Assembly (NCBI GenBank): GCA_965198755.1
Contig: OZ240673.1
Location: 2,232,001 to 2,296,000 of the forward strand
DNA from: BOG-908 sp963692875
GTDB taxonomy: Bacteria; Pseudomonadota; Alphaproteobacteria; Acetobacterales; Acetobacteraceae
Direction of reading: 5' to 3'
DNA length: 64,000 nucleotides
Below the pieces are notes generated by a model. That model was not told where the DNA came from and searched no databases. It was given only the letters and a program-made list of their open reading frames with translations. Shown here piece by piece: positions 1 through 7,583 of this stretch (positions are counted from its first letter, which is position 1; every line of letters starts with the position of its first letter). The position numbers and the translations under genes are program-made.

Positions 1-177
1 GCTCTGAGAAGGTCGTGGCTTCGAGAAGGCGGGGCTTCGAAAAGGCTGGGCTTCGACGCGTGTGGCTGGGGCGTGTGGCAAGGGCGTGCGGCCCATACGA
101 AAAGGGCCTGACAACCGGTCAGACCCTGCGCGCACGCCGCGTTGATGTGCAGATAGTCGTTGTGCCTCGCAGATGCG
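1..177. other. Window edge, no gene seen
   Basis: No convincing coding frame. The first 55 bases hold three near-copies of a GGCTTCGA-type motif about 15 bases apart, a small imperfect tandem repeat. Nothing else was recognised. Confidence 0.4.
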
Positions 178-220
178 AGAAAAAACGCCGCGCCGCCACC
201 GAATGGCCGGGGCGCGGCGG
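178..220 (-). terminator. Intrinsic terminator of the 229-933 gene
   Basis: Read on the minus strand, a G+C-rich stem (GCCGCGCC pairing with GGCGCGGC) is followed directly by a run of six T. It lies just past the stop codon of the gene at 229-933, so it is placed correctly to end that transcript. Confidence 0.7.
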
Positions 221-228
221 ACCAGGCG

Positions 229-933
229 CTACTGCTGGCCGGGCGGAACCGTGGTGGTCTGCGTGGTCGTCGTCTGGGTGGAAGTCTGGATGCCGGTCAC
301 CGCGGGGTTGGACGCACCCGGCTCGCCACCGCCCTGCGGCGCGTGCGTCAGCGCCAGCGCGATCGCACTCCGGCTCGCCCGGATGTCGCCGTAGCCGAGC
401 GCCTGACGCGCCTGGCTCACCTGCGCCACCACCGGACCCTGGTCCGGCTGGTTGGCCTCGTTCACCGGTGTGCTGCGGTCGAGCAAGCGGGTCTCCGCCA
501 TTTCGAGCGCCTGCTGCGCGCGGCCGGTCTCGTGGTGGTCCAGCGCGCGCTCGGCGTCACGCAGGTAGTTCCACGGGCCCGCGTTCTCGCCGCCGGCCGG
601 CTGCGGCAAATGCGGCGCGATCTCGGAGTGGGCGTCGCCGGAGTCGATGTTGCTGGCACGGGCGGAGGCGGGACCGCTCTGCCCGGTGCCGGGCTGGTGC
701 GCCCAGTGCTCGCCCTGCGGGTCGGCCTGAGCGACACGGTGGTGGTAGTGCCTGGGCGCAGGCTGGGTGGCCGACGGGGCGTTGGTGCCCGCGCTGCCGG
801 ACGGCGTCTGGCCGGCAGTGCCGGCATCGGTCCCGGCCGGAGCAGTCGCGTCGGGCGCTGGTGTCTGGGCAAAGGCGGCCGGCATGAACGCCAGGCCAAA
901 CAGGGTGGCCGAAGCCAGTAGCGTCTTGCGCAT
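229..933 (-). CDS. Secreted hypothetical protein, Q/T-rich
   Basis: 234 residues starting with a clear signal peptide (MRKTLL, then a hydrophobic stretch ending AAFA-Q), so it is probably periplasmic or secreted. Residues about 25-60 are rich in Ala, Pro, Gly and Thr. The middle (about 115-195) is helical, with two similar alanine-rich helical pairs (ERALDHHETGRAQQALEMAE and a SQARQALGYGDIRASRSA-like segment). The C-terminal tail is a Thr/Gln-rich run. The start is supported by AAGGAG nine bases upstream, and an intrinsic terminator follows the stop. I cannot name a family; the helical core suggests a small conserved exported protein of acetic-acid-bacterium relatives. Confidence 0.75.
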   Translation of the reverse strand: MRKTLLASATLFGLAFMPAAFAQTPAPDATAPAGTDAGTAGQTPSGSAGTNAPSATQPAPRHYHHRVAQADPQGEHWAHQPGTGQSGPASARASNIDSGDAHSEIAPHLPQPAGGENAGPWNYLRDAERALDHHETGRAQQALEMAETRLLDRSTPVNEANQPDQGPVVAQVSQARQALGYGDIRASRSAIALALTHAPQGGGEPGASNPAVTGIQTSTQTTTTQTTTVPPGQQ

Positions 934-1152
934 TGTCGCGTCTCCTTGCGGGATGGGACGGCGCCGCGGCGATCGATCGAGCCGGCGGCCTGGCAGGACA
1001 ACAGGGCTGTAGCCGGATGGTTTCGCTCGCTTTCGGCAGGGCAGGCCATACCTGCGCGCCGTCGGCGGACGTCAACCCGTTTGCTCCGGGTTCGCGTTTG
1101 GCCATGCGCGCGCTGAGACGACTGCCGGCTGCAGCGTGAAGTCCGGCAGGGA
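934..1152. other. Leader region of the 229-933 gene
   Basis: Spacer between the minus-strand secreted-protein gene and the first arm-repeat. It presumably holds the minus-strand promoter. No convincing -35/-10 pair or coding frame was recognised. Confidence 0.4.
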
Positions 1153-1284
1153 AGGCAAGGCCTTCTTTTCTGAAGAAAAGAAGCAAAAGACTTTTGGTCC
1201 TGCTGTCGCGGAGTCTCCCGCAGCGTGTACCCCGGAGACCAAAAGTTTTTTGGTTCTTTTTTTCAAAAAAGAACCGCTTGCTTC
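1153..1284 (+). repeat. Arm-repeat copy 1, two-armed
   Basis: Left arm has the GGCCTTCTTTTCTGAAGAAAAG core (D type), then CTGTCGCGGA, a short centre, and a right arm of the GGTTC...GAACC (A) type ending GCTTGCTT. It sits between two divergent genes. Confidence 0.95.
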
Positions 1285-1430
1285 GCCTGTCAAAGCTGAA
1301 GACCTGAGAAAATTAGTAATGCATAACAGGCTTGCCGTCAGGCAGGCGACGCCGCCCCGCTCCACGAAGCCCTGCCATCCAAGAATCGATTCCGAAAAGA
1401 AATCGCGCGCGGAAGTCGGAAGCCGCGCGG

Positions 1431-1458
1431 TTGACGCTCCGTCCGCCCGACGCATAAG
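1431..1458 (+). promoter_or_regulatory. Possible sigma-70 promoter for the 1492 gene
   Basis: TTGACG and CATAAG are separated by 16 bases and lie 34 bases before the ATG at 1492. The match to consensus is only moderate. Confidence 0.35.
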
Positions 1459-1491
1459 GGTGCAGGCCGGTAGTATGAAAAACGGAAACAG

Positions 1492-2502
1492 ATGCAAGTG
1501 AACAAAACCCGCTTCGCTGTCCCGGTTGTCCTGCTCGCCTTTTCAGCCCTGCCTGCTTGCGCAGCGACGTTGACCGTCGGACCCGGCAAGCAATACGCGA
1601 CCGTCGCGGCGGCCGTCGCGGCCGCGTCCGGCGGCGACGAGATCGACGTGAGCGCCGGGACCTACACCAACGATTTCTCGAACATCACCGTGCCCCTGAC
1701 CCTCGTGGCGGTCGGCGGGCGTGTCCTGTTGCGCGCAACCGAGGACGTGCCGAACGAGAAAGGCATCTGGATGACCAGCGCCGACGTGACGGCGACCGGG
1801 TTCGACTTCGCGGGCGCACGCACGACGAACGCCGCGGGCCAGAACGCGGCCGGCATCCGCTATCAGGGCGGCAACCTGACGCTGCATGCCTGCTGGTTCC
1901 ACAACAACCAGGAGGGCCTGCTCGCCGACGCCGTGCCGGCCGGCAACATATCCATCTACACCAGCGAATTCGACCGCAACGGCGACGCCACCGGCCCGGG
2001 TGCAGGCTACACGCACGACATCTACGTCAACCAGGTCGCGTCGCTCTACGTCGAGAGCAGCTGGTTCCACGACGCCAGGATCGGGCACGACTTTAAGACG
2101 CGGGCAGCGAAGACAACGATCGTGAACTCGCGCTTCACGGACCTGCCGACATCGACCGCGAGCTACAGCATCGACGCGCCAAACGGCGGTGTGGTCAGCA
2201 TCACCGGCAGCTCCATCCGGCAAGGGCAGGATTCGCAGAACCCGGTCATCGTCAGCTTCGGCGAGGAAGGCAGCCTGTGGCCGTCGAGTTCACTGACGAT
2301 CGCGAGCACCCTGGTCGAGAACAACCTCACATCGCATACGCCATTGTTCGTCAACGACGCGGCCGGGGTCACCGCCGAGCTGCAGCAACTCCAGGTCTAT
2401 GGGCTGACAGCCGGGCAACTGGTCAACGCGCCGGCTAGCCTGAGCGGGATCACGTATCTGGGCAGCGAACCGACGATACCGAGCAACCACCCGTGGCAGT
2501 GA
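1492..2502 (+). CDS. Secreted right-handed beta-helix protein
   Basis: 336 residues with an N-terminal signal peptide (hydrophobic stretch ending LPACAA). The mature part begins LTVGPGKQYATVAAAVAAA, typical of pectate-lyase-like parallel beta-helix proteins. Short beta-rungs follow with repeated N/G/S-rich turns (HNNQEGLLAD, YTSEFDRNGD, VNSRFTD), as in Pfam beta_helix/NosD-type proteins. No pectate-lyase active site can be assigned, so an enzymatic role on polysaccharide is a guess. LPAC could be read as a lipobox, but a signal peptidase I site after ACA is as likely. The TGA stop is followed with no gap by an arm-repeat. Confidence 0.75.
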   Translation: MQVNKTRFAVPVVLLAFSALPACAATLTVGPGKQYATVAAAVAAASGGDEIDVSAGTYTNDFSNITVPLTLVAVGGRVLLRATEDVPNEKGIWMTSADVTATGFDFAGARTTNAAGQNAAGIRYQGGNLTLHACWFHNNQEGLLADAVPAGNISIYTSEFDRNGDATGPGAGYTHDIYVNQVASLYVESSWFHDARIGHDFKTRAAKTTIVNSRFTDLPTSTASYSIDAPNGGVVSITGSSIRQGQDSQNPVIVSFGEEGSLWPSSSLTIASTLVENNLTSHTPLFVNDAAGVTAELQQLQVYGLTAGQLVNAPASLSGITYLGSEPTIPSNHPWQ

Positions 2503-2636
2503 GCAAGCAAGCGGTTCTTTTTTGAAAAAAAGAACCAAAAAACTTTTGGTCCCTTGAGTACGCGCTGCAGAACCTTCGCGACAGCAGGACCAAAAGTCTT
2601 TTGCTTCTTTTCTTCAGAAAAGAAGGCCTTGCTTTC
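2503..2636 (-). repeat. Arm-repeat copy 2, two-armed
   Basis: A-type left arm starts on the base after the TGA stop of the beta-helix gene. The centre contains GCTGCAG and CGCGACAGCAGG, and the right arm is D type. It separates two convergent genes. Confidence 0.95.
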
Positions 2637-2682
2637 CTCACCCGACAAAGAAAACGCCAACCCAGCAACGCATAAGCCTCAA

Positions 2683-3921
2683 TCAGCAGCGCCGCGCGCC
2701 GAACCAGCGGGTCATCGGCGTCGAGCTGACGCCGTGCGCCAGCACCGACGCGCCGATCGCCAGGCTGACATACGGCCACAGCCGCGCCGACCCGGTCTCA
2801 TCCTGGATCAGCATGGCGTAGAACAGCGCCGCCGCACCGATCGGGCCGAACCAGCCGGCGAAGACGGCGCTGCCGACCTGCCGGGTCCACGGCATCAGCC
2901 GCCTGAGCAGCAGCCAAGCCGGCAGCCGGCGCAGCAACAAGATCCCCACCGCGAACGCAACACCGCGCCAGCCCAGGCCCACCCAGGCGGTCCACGGTAT
3001 GGCAACCCCGAACAGGATCATCACCGGCAGGTCGAAGAACCGGCCGAGCGCCTCGCTGAACCGCTCGTGGTGCTCCTCTACCTCAGCCTGCCGGTTGGTG
3101 TTGTTCAGCACTGCACCTGCGACGAACGCGGCGAGGATCTCGTCGGCGCCCAGCAGGTGCACGCCGGCCATCGTGGCCAGCGCCAGCGAGATCGTCACCG
3201 TCAGCAGCGAGGCCCCGTCCGCGTCCGGCCGCCCCCGCGCCCACGTCATGCACGTCGCCGTCAGCCAGCCCGCGGCCGCGCCGGCCACAACGGCACCGCC
3301 GATTTCCCACCCGACCACCTGGGTGATCCACGCCAGCCCGGCCTGTTCCGGCGCGTGCCGCATCAGCAGGATCGGCAGCAACACTAGCGGCAGGCCGAGC
3401 CCGTCGTTGATGGCACTCTCCGCCGTCATCGCGTGTCGCAGGTCGGCCGGCACCGCGCGCTGCGCCAGCTTGCCGGACAGGATCGGCGCCGAGAGCACCG
3501 GGTCGGTCGGCGCGATCGCGGCGCCGAGCAGCAGGCAGTCCAGGGTAGGCATGCCGATGGTGACCGCGCTGACCAGCGCACCGGCGAGCCACATCAGCAC
3601 CATGCCAGGCCCGAGTGCGACGGCCAGGCCGCGCCAGTTCTGCCGCAGCCAGTACGCCGGCAGCCGCATCGCCGCCCCGGTGACCGCGATGGCCAGCGTC
3701 ACCCGCGCCGCCTCGCGCAGGATGGCAGAGGCCGTGGGGCTAGCGGCCGGGTCCAAATGAAGCAAGCCAGCGCCAAGCGGACCGAGTGCGACCCCGGCCA
3801 GCACGCAAGCCAGCGGCTCGGACACCCAAAGCTGCTCGTTGACCACGCCGGAGGTGGCACCGAGCGCCACCAGCAATCCGAACGTGCATAGCACGTCAAG
3901 CCAGACGTCGAATGCTGTCAT
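2683..3921 (-). CDS. CPA1-type Na+/H+ antiporter
   Basis: 412 residues, almost entirely transmembrane helices (about 11-12). The inner-membrane cation:proton antiporter family is shown by APTDPVLSAP near residue 138, where the Asp is the expected ion-binding residue, and by MTAESAINDG near residue 165, which carries the second conserved acidic/Asn-Asp motif. A soluble stretch NRQAEVEEHHERFSEALG lies between helices near residue 277. The protein ends soon after the last helix and lacks the long cytoplasmic C-terminal tail of some relatives. It would exchange Na+ or K+ for protons. It is a single gene between repeat copies, with no partner beside it. Confidence 0.85.
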   Translation of the reverse strand: MTAFDVWLDVLCTFGLLVALGATSGVVNEQLWVSEPLACVLAGVALGPLGAGLLHLDPAASPTASAILREAARVTLAIAVTGAAMRLPAYWLRQNWRGLAVALGPGMVLMWLAGALVSAVTIGMPTLDCLLLGAAIAPTDPVLSAPILSGKLAQRAVPADLRHAMTAESAINDGLGLPLVLLPILLMRHAPEQAGLAWITQVVGWEIGGAVVAGAAAGWLTATCMTWARGRPDADGASLLTVTISLALATMAGVHLLGADEILAAFVAGAVLNNTNRQAEVEEHHERFSEALGRFFDLPVMILFGVAIPWTAWVGLGWRGVAFAVGILLLRRLPAWLLLRRLMPWTRQVGSAVFAGWFGPIGAAALFYAMLIQDETGSARLWPYVSLAIGASVLAHGVSSTPMTRWFGARRC

Positions 3922-3973
3922 GCAGCGGCCCTATACCAGCGGCCGTAGGTTTTGACTTCCGATGCGCAGAAGA

Positions 3974-4106
3974 AAGCAAGGCCTTCTTTTTCGAAAAAAA
4001 GAAGCAAAAAACTTTTGGGAACGCTGTCGCGGACTAGCCCGGAAGCGCGCGACAGCGGAGTCAAAGGTTTTTGGTCCTATTTTCTAAAAAAGGACCGCTT
4101 GCTTTT
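3974..4106 (+). repeat. Arm-repeat copy 3, two-armed
   Basis: Left arm is of the GGCCTTCTTTTTCG type and is followed by CTGTCGCGGA. The centre also holds GCGCGACAGCGG. The right arm is a diverged A type with GGTCC/GGACC instead of GGTTC/GAACC. Confidence 0.9.
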
Positions 4107-4207
4107 TATGAGAAAACCTCCGAGCCGATAGGTGTCCTGCTGTCGCGATGGTTCTGGAGCGCGCGACTGGGAACAGAGGTTTTCGATTTTTCCGAAAACC
4201 GCTTGGT
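4107..4207. repeat. Eroded arm-repeat copy
   Basis: Right after copy 3 come CTGCTGTCGCGATGGTTCTGG, a GCGCGCGACTGGGAACAGAGG-like stretch and a reduced hairpin TTTTCGATTTTTCCGAAAA ending CCGCTTGG. The order of parts matches a heavily mutated second copy. Confidence 0.55.
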
Positions 4208-4255
4208 TGACATCGTTGGGGATCGATCGCCATTCCGGACCATCCTGCCTCGCCG

Positions 4256-5170
4256 CTGCCCCGAATTGTCCTGCACATCGGGCGCAACAAGGCCGGGTCG
4301 ACAAGCATCCAGGAATTCTGCATACGCGAGCAGGCCTGGCTCGACCAACAAGCCGTTCATACCGTGCGCTTCGGACACGTCGCCGCCAGCGGCGTATCCG
4401 CCGGGCTGCGCGACGCACCAACAGTGCCCGAACTCGCGCAGATTGCCGGCGTGGTGGCGCCCTTCCGCGTGCTGGTCTCCAACGAGTTCCTGTCCGCTTG
4501 GCCCGACGAGTACACCGAAGCGCTGGCGCGTGACCTGCGCGGCATCGACGTGCGGATCGTGGTCTACACGCGCGCCTATCCGGACTGGGTAGCTTCGGCC
4601 TACGCGCAAGCAATCACCAACGGCGACACGCGATGGGATTTCCCAACTTATCTCGCCTGGGTCGAGCCGCGGATTTCCTTCCGGCCCATGTTGGCCTGCT
4701 ATGCAAGGTGCTTCGGATGGCCACGCATCGACGTTCGGTCAATCGAGACTGCGCAGCGAAGCCCGGGCGGACTGGCTGCGGATTTCTGCGAAAGTCTCGG
4801 CCTGCCGGCGCCGCCAGGCGCCGCAGTGCATGAGAACATCGCCCCGCCTTGGCCGGTGCTGGAGATGCTACGCCGCCGCGTGCCGCACGACATGGACGAG
4901 GCCGGCTGGACGGACATGCAGCGCCCGGCCATCGCCGCCTGGCAAAAGGCCCTCACCGGCATCGCAACACAGCACGGTCATCCGCCGTTGCGCTACGGCA
5001 CGGCGGCAGAACGCACAAGTCTGGCCGTGCGCTTCGAGGAGGACCGGGCCTGGCTTGCCGCGTGCGGCATGGCGACGCCCAAGGTGGACGTCGCGCCAGC
5101 GACTGAGCCACCCGACTTGGCCAGGGCATCGCCCGCGTTGCGCGCTGCTTTGCTGCACTGCCGGATTTGA
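4256..5170 (+). CDS. Sulfotransferase-like protein, 5' end damaged
   Basis: The first in-frame ATG is at 4364, giving 268 residues. The same frame is open further upstream and encodes VLHIGRNKAGSTSIQEF (4268-4318), which is the PAPS-binding P-loop expected at the N-terminus of sulfotransferase-fold proteins. The frame is closed by a TGA at 4208-4210, and no ATG, GTG or TTG lies between that stop and the P-loop; CTG at 4256 is the nearest possible start. The middle holds RIVVYTRAYPDWVASAY, like the second PAPS-binding region (R and S residues). The gene has therefore probably lost its start where an eroded arm-repeat now lies. Either it uses a rare start codon or it is a pseudogene. The family assignment is fairly safe; activity is doubtful. 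Confidence 0.6.
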   Translation: MPRIVLHIGRNKAGSTSIQEFCIREQAWLDQQAVHTVRFGHVAASGVSAGLRDAPTVPELAQIAGVVAPFRVLVSNEFLSAWPDEYTEALARDLRGIDVRIVVYTRAYPDWVASAYAQAITNGDTRWDFPTYLAWVEPRISFRPMLACYARCFGWPRIDVRSIETAQRSPGGLAADFCESLGLPAPPGAAVHENIAPPWPVLEMLRRRVPHDMDEAGWTDMQRPAIAAWQKALTGIATQHGHPPLRYGTAAERTSLAVRFEEDRAWLAACGMATPKVDVAPATEPPDLARASPALRAALLHCRI

Positions 5171-5234
5171 CCTATCGGGTGCGCTGGTGGAGCGTATCGG
5201 CTCAGCCGCCGGTCGTCTCCACTTGGTCGGTGAC

Positions 5235-5370
5235 AAGCAAAGCAAGCGGTTCTTTTTTGAAAAAAAAACCAAAAAACTTTCGCTCCTTGGGTACACGCTG
5301 CCGGAGACTCCGCGACAGCAGGGATAAAAGTTTTTTGCTGCTTTTTTTCAAAAAAGCAGGCCTTGCTTTC
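5235..5370 (-). repeat. Arm-repeat copy 4, two-armed
   Basis: A-type left arm, centre with CTCCGCGACAGCAGGG, and C-type right arm (GCTGCTTTTTTTCAAAAAAGCAGG). It fills the space between convergent genes and ends one base before the P450 stop codon. Confidence 0.95.
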
Positions 5371-6756
5371 TTAACGCGGCGTCAACACGAACCTCACCGG
5401 ACGGTCCGGCTGCGTCGTGACAATCCCCCGCGGCACCACCGTGCCCGGCCCGGACAAGCCCACCCGGAACCGCTTGAGCAGCCGCGCCAGCACCAGCACC
5501 GCCTCCGTCAGCGCGAACTGAGCGCCCACGCAGATGCGCGGCCCGGCGCCGAACGGCATGTAGGCGTAACGCTCCGGCGGCACGGCCCCAGGCATGAACC
5601 GCGACGGGTCGAACGCGTCCGGCGCGTGCCAGCGGGCGCGATGACGGTGCAGCACCCAGGGCGAGATGGTGATGGTGGTGCCGGCGGCGACCTTGTGGCC
5701 CATGATGCTGTCGTCCGCCTGCGCCCCGCGCACGATCAGGAACGCCGGCGGGTACAGCCGCAGCGCCTCGTCCACGTGGGCGCGGGTGGCCGGCAACTGC
5801 GCCAGCGTGGCGGCGGCGTGGTCGGCGGAGAGGTCCGCGCCGGCAAGCTCGGCTGCCAACGCGTCCTGCTGGTCCGGATACAGCGCCGCCAGGTAGACCG
5901 ACCAGAACAGGGTGACGGCCGTGGTCTCGTGCCCGGCGAGGATCATGGTGGAGACCTCGTCGCGCAGCTGCGCATGGTCGAAGCCGGCACCGGTCTCCGG
6001 GTCGCGCGCGGCGGAGAGCAGGTCGAACAGGTCGCGCGGCCTTGCCTCCCCGTTGGCATCGAGCGGGGCGCCCTCCGGCGGCGCCAGGCCGCGGCGCACC
6101 TCGATCAGCCGGTCGAGAAACGCCAGCCACTCGGTGCGGAAGGTGGCGCGGCCGCGGTCAACCAGGCTGGGCACGTGTTCCGGCAGCATCAGGTCCAGCA
6201 CGCCGGGCTGCGCGTACCGCATGCCGTAGCCCACCAGCAGGCGCCGCAGCTCGGTGGCGAAGCCGGACATCTCCAGCGAGAACATCGACTGCCCGGCGAT
6301 CGCCAGCGCCAGATGCTGCAAATGCGGCAGCAGCTCCAGCGGCCGGTGGGTGAGGCGGTCGAGCTCGGCCTCCTTGGCGGCGCTGGCGGCCACCACGTGG
6401 CGCGCCAGGATCGGCATGGTGCGCGGGGCCAGCGCCGGCGCGATGGTGCGGCGCTGGTGCCGCCAGGCTTCGCCCTCGGCCAGGAACAGGCCGGTGCCCA
6501 GCACCGGGCGCAGCACGCGGCGGGTGGCCTGCGGGCGAGTGTAGTTCTCCACGTTGGTGACCAGCACGTGGCGGATGGCCTCCGGCGCGTTGAGCATCAG
6601 CTGCTCGCGGCCGAGAAACCGGCCGGGGAGGATGTCGTGCTCGTAGGCGGGGCCGCCCCACAGCTCCAGCGGGTTGCGGCGCAGAACGAGGAAGGATTCC
6701 AGCTGCGTGCGCAGGCGGGTGGGCAGCGGGACGTTGGGGGGGAGGCGCTGGAGCAT
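5371..6756 (-). CDS. Cytochrome P450
   Basis: 461 residues with the full P450 signature: I-helix LAGHETTAVTLFW near residue 273 (oxygen-activating Thr), the ExxR motif EALRLYP near residue 335, and the haem-binding loop FGAGPRICVG near residue 407 with the proximal Cys. It has no N-terminal membrane anchor and is therefore probably a soluble monooxygenase. In layout it resembles CYP102-domain/CYP4-like class proteins rather than short actinobacterial ones. No ferredoxin or reductase gene is adjacent, so its electron donor and substrate are unknown. The first residues (MLQRLPPNVPLPTRLRTQ) are proline-rich, as is usual before the P450 fold. Confidence 0.92.
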   Translation of the reverse strand: MLQRLPPNVPLPTRLRTQLESFLVLRRNPLELWGGPAYEHDILPGRFLGREQLMLNAPEAIRHVLVTNVENYTRPQATRRVLRPVLGTGLFLAEGEAWRHQRRTIAPALAPRTMPILARHVVAASAAKEAELDRLTHRPLELLPHLQHLALAIAGQSMFSLEMSGFATELRRLLVGYGMRYAQPGVLDLMLPEHVPSLVDRGRATFRTEWLAFLDRLIEVRRGLAPPEGAPLDANGEARPRDLFDLLSAARDPETGAGFDHAQLRDEVSTMILAGHETTAVTLFWSVYLAALYPDQQDALAAELAGADLSADHAAATLAQLPATRAHVDEALRLYPPAFLIVRGAQADDSIMGHKVAAGTTITISPWVLHRHRARWHAPDAFDPSRFMPGAVPPERYAYMPFGAGPRICVGAQFALTEAVLVLARLLKRFRVGLSGPGTVVPRGIVTTQPDRPVRFVLTPR

Positions 6757-6781
6757 GCGACGAGAGGTGGTGCGGGAGAAG

Positions 6782-6920
6782 GCAAGGCAAGCGGTTCTTT
6801 TTTGAAAAAAAGAACCAAAAAACTTTTGTTCCCTGGGGCGCGCGCTGCAGAACCTTCTGCGACAGCAGGGATAAAAGTTTTTTGCTGCTTTTTTTCAAAA
6901 AAGCAGGCTTTGCCTTCCTT
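6782..6920 (-). repeat. Arm-repeat copy 5, two-armed
   Basis: A-type left arm, centre with GCTGCAG and GCGACAGCAGGG, and C-type right arm. It lies between the divergent P450 and DUF29 genes and occupies most of the 182-base spacer. Confidence 0.95.
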
Positions 6921-6938
6921 CCTACCGGGAGCGCGCCG

Positions 6939-7370
6939 ATGAGCAGCACCTACGCCACCGACTTCTACACCTGGGCCCTGGAACAGGCCGCCCTCCTGCG
7001 CGCCGGCCGCCTGGACGCCGCAGACCTCGCCAACATTGCCGAAGAGATCGAAAGCATGGGCCGTAGCGAGAAGCGCGAGATGGTCAACCGTCTGTCCGTG
7101 CTGCTGCTGCACCTACTGAAATGGCAGGCACAGCCGAGCGGCCGGTGCACGAGCTGGCGCCTGACGATCGAGGAGCAGCGCGACCGCCTCACCGACCACC
7201 TGTCCGACAACCCCGGCCTGAAGCCCGTGCTGGACAACTGCATCGCCTCGGCGCACCGCCTCGCCGTGCTCGGCGCCGCGCGGGAGACCGGGCTGGACGT
7301 GGCCACCTTCCCGTCCGCTTGCCCTTGGGCTTACGGCGAGATCGTCGACCTAGGCTTCTGGCCGGAGTAA
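6939..7370 (+). CDS. DUF29 family protein
   Basis: 143 residues. The N-terminus (TDFYTWALEQAALLRAG, then NIAEEIESMGRSEKREMV) is the hallmark of DUF29, a small all-helical family common in cyanobacteria and alphaproteobacteria, usually in many paralogues per genome. The role is unknown. The start ATG lies 18 bases after the end of an arm-repeat, so the repeat forms most of any leader. RGWR-like and QRDRLTDHL segments and the C-terminal WAYGEIVDLGFWPE also fit the family. Confidence 0.85.
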   Translation: MSSTYATDFYTWALEQAALLRAGRLDAADLANIAEEIESMGRSEKREMVNRLSVLLLHLLKWQAQPSGRCTSWRLTIEEQRDRLTDHLSDNPGLKPVLDNCIASAHRLAVLGAARETGLDVATFPSACPWAYGEIVDLGFWPE

Positions 7371-7462
7371 GCTGTGCGAACGGTCGGATTGACTGACCCA
7401 GACCCCGCATCGTTGGCGCATTCCACCTGCACCCACGTTCCAACACCGCACACCGACCGATT

Positions 7463-7504
7463 GTAAAAGTTTTGTTCTCTTTTCAAAATAGAACCGCTTG
7501 CCTT
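7463..7504. repeat. Half arm-repeat, diverged A arm
   Basis: Only the right arm survives: AAAAGTTTTGTTCTCTTTTCAAAATAGAACC followed by GCTTGCC. No left arm or CTGTCGCGG centre is visible upstream in the DUF29-MATE spacer. Confidence 0.7.
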
Positions 7505-7583
7505 TTCTTCTGACCCAAGGCCTCGCCCAGCCGCATGCGCCCGCCCCTTGCCGGCCAGCAGCCCCGCTGACAGAACCCCCTCC

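Noticed and set aside
4206..4236. TTGACA upstream of the sulfotransferase frame as a promoter
   Set aside because: No -10 box lies at the correct distance, and the sequence is part of an eroded repeat edge.
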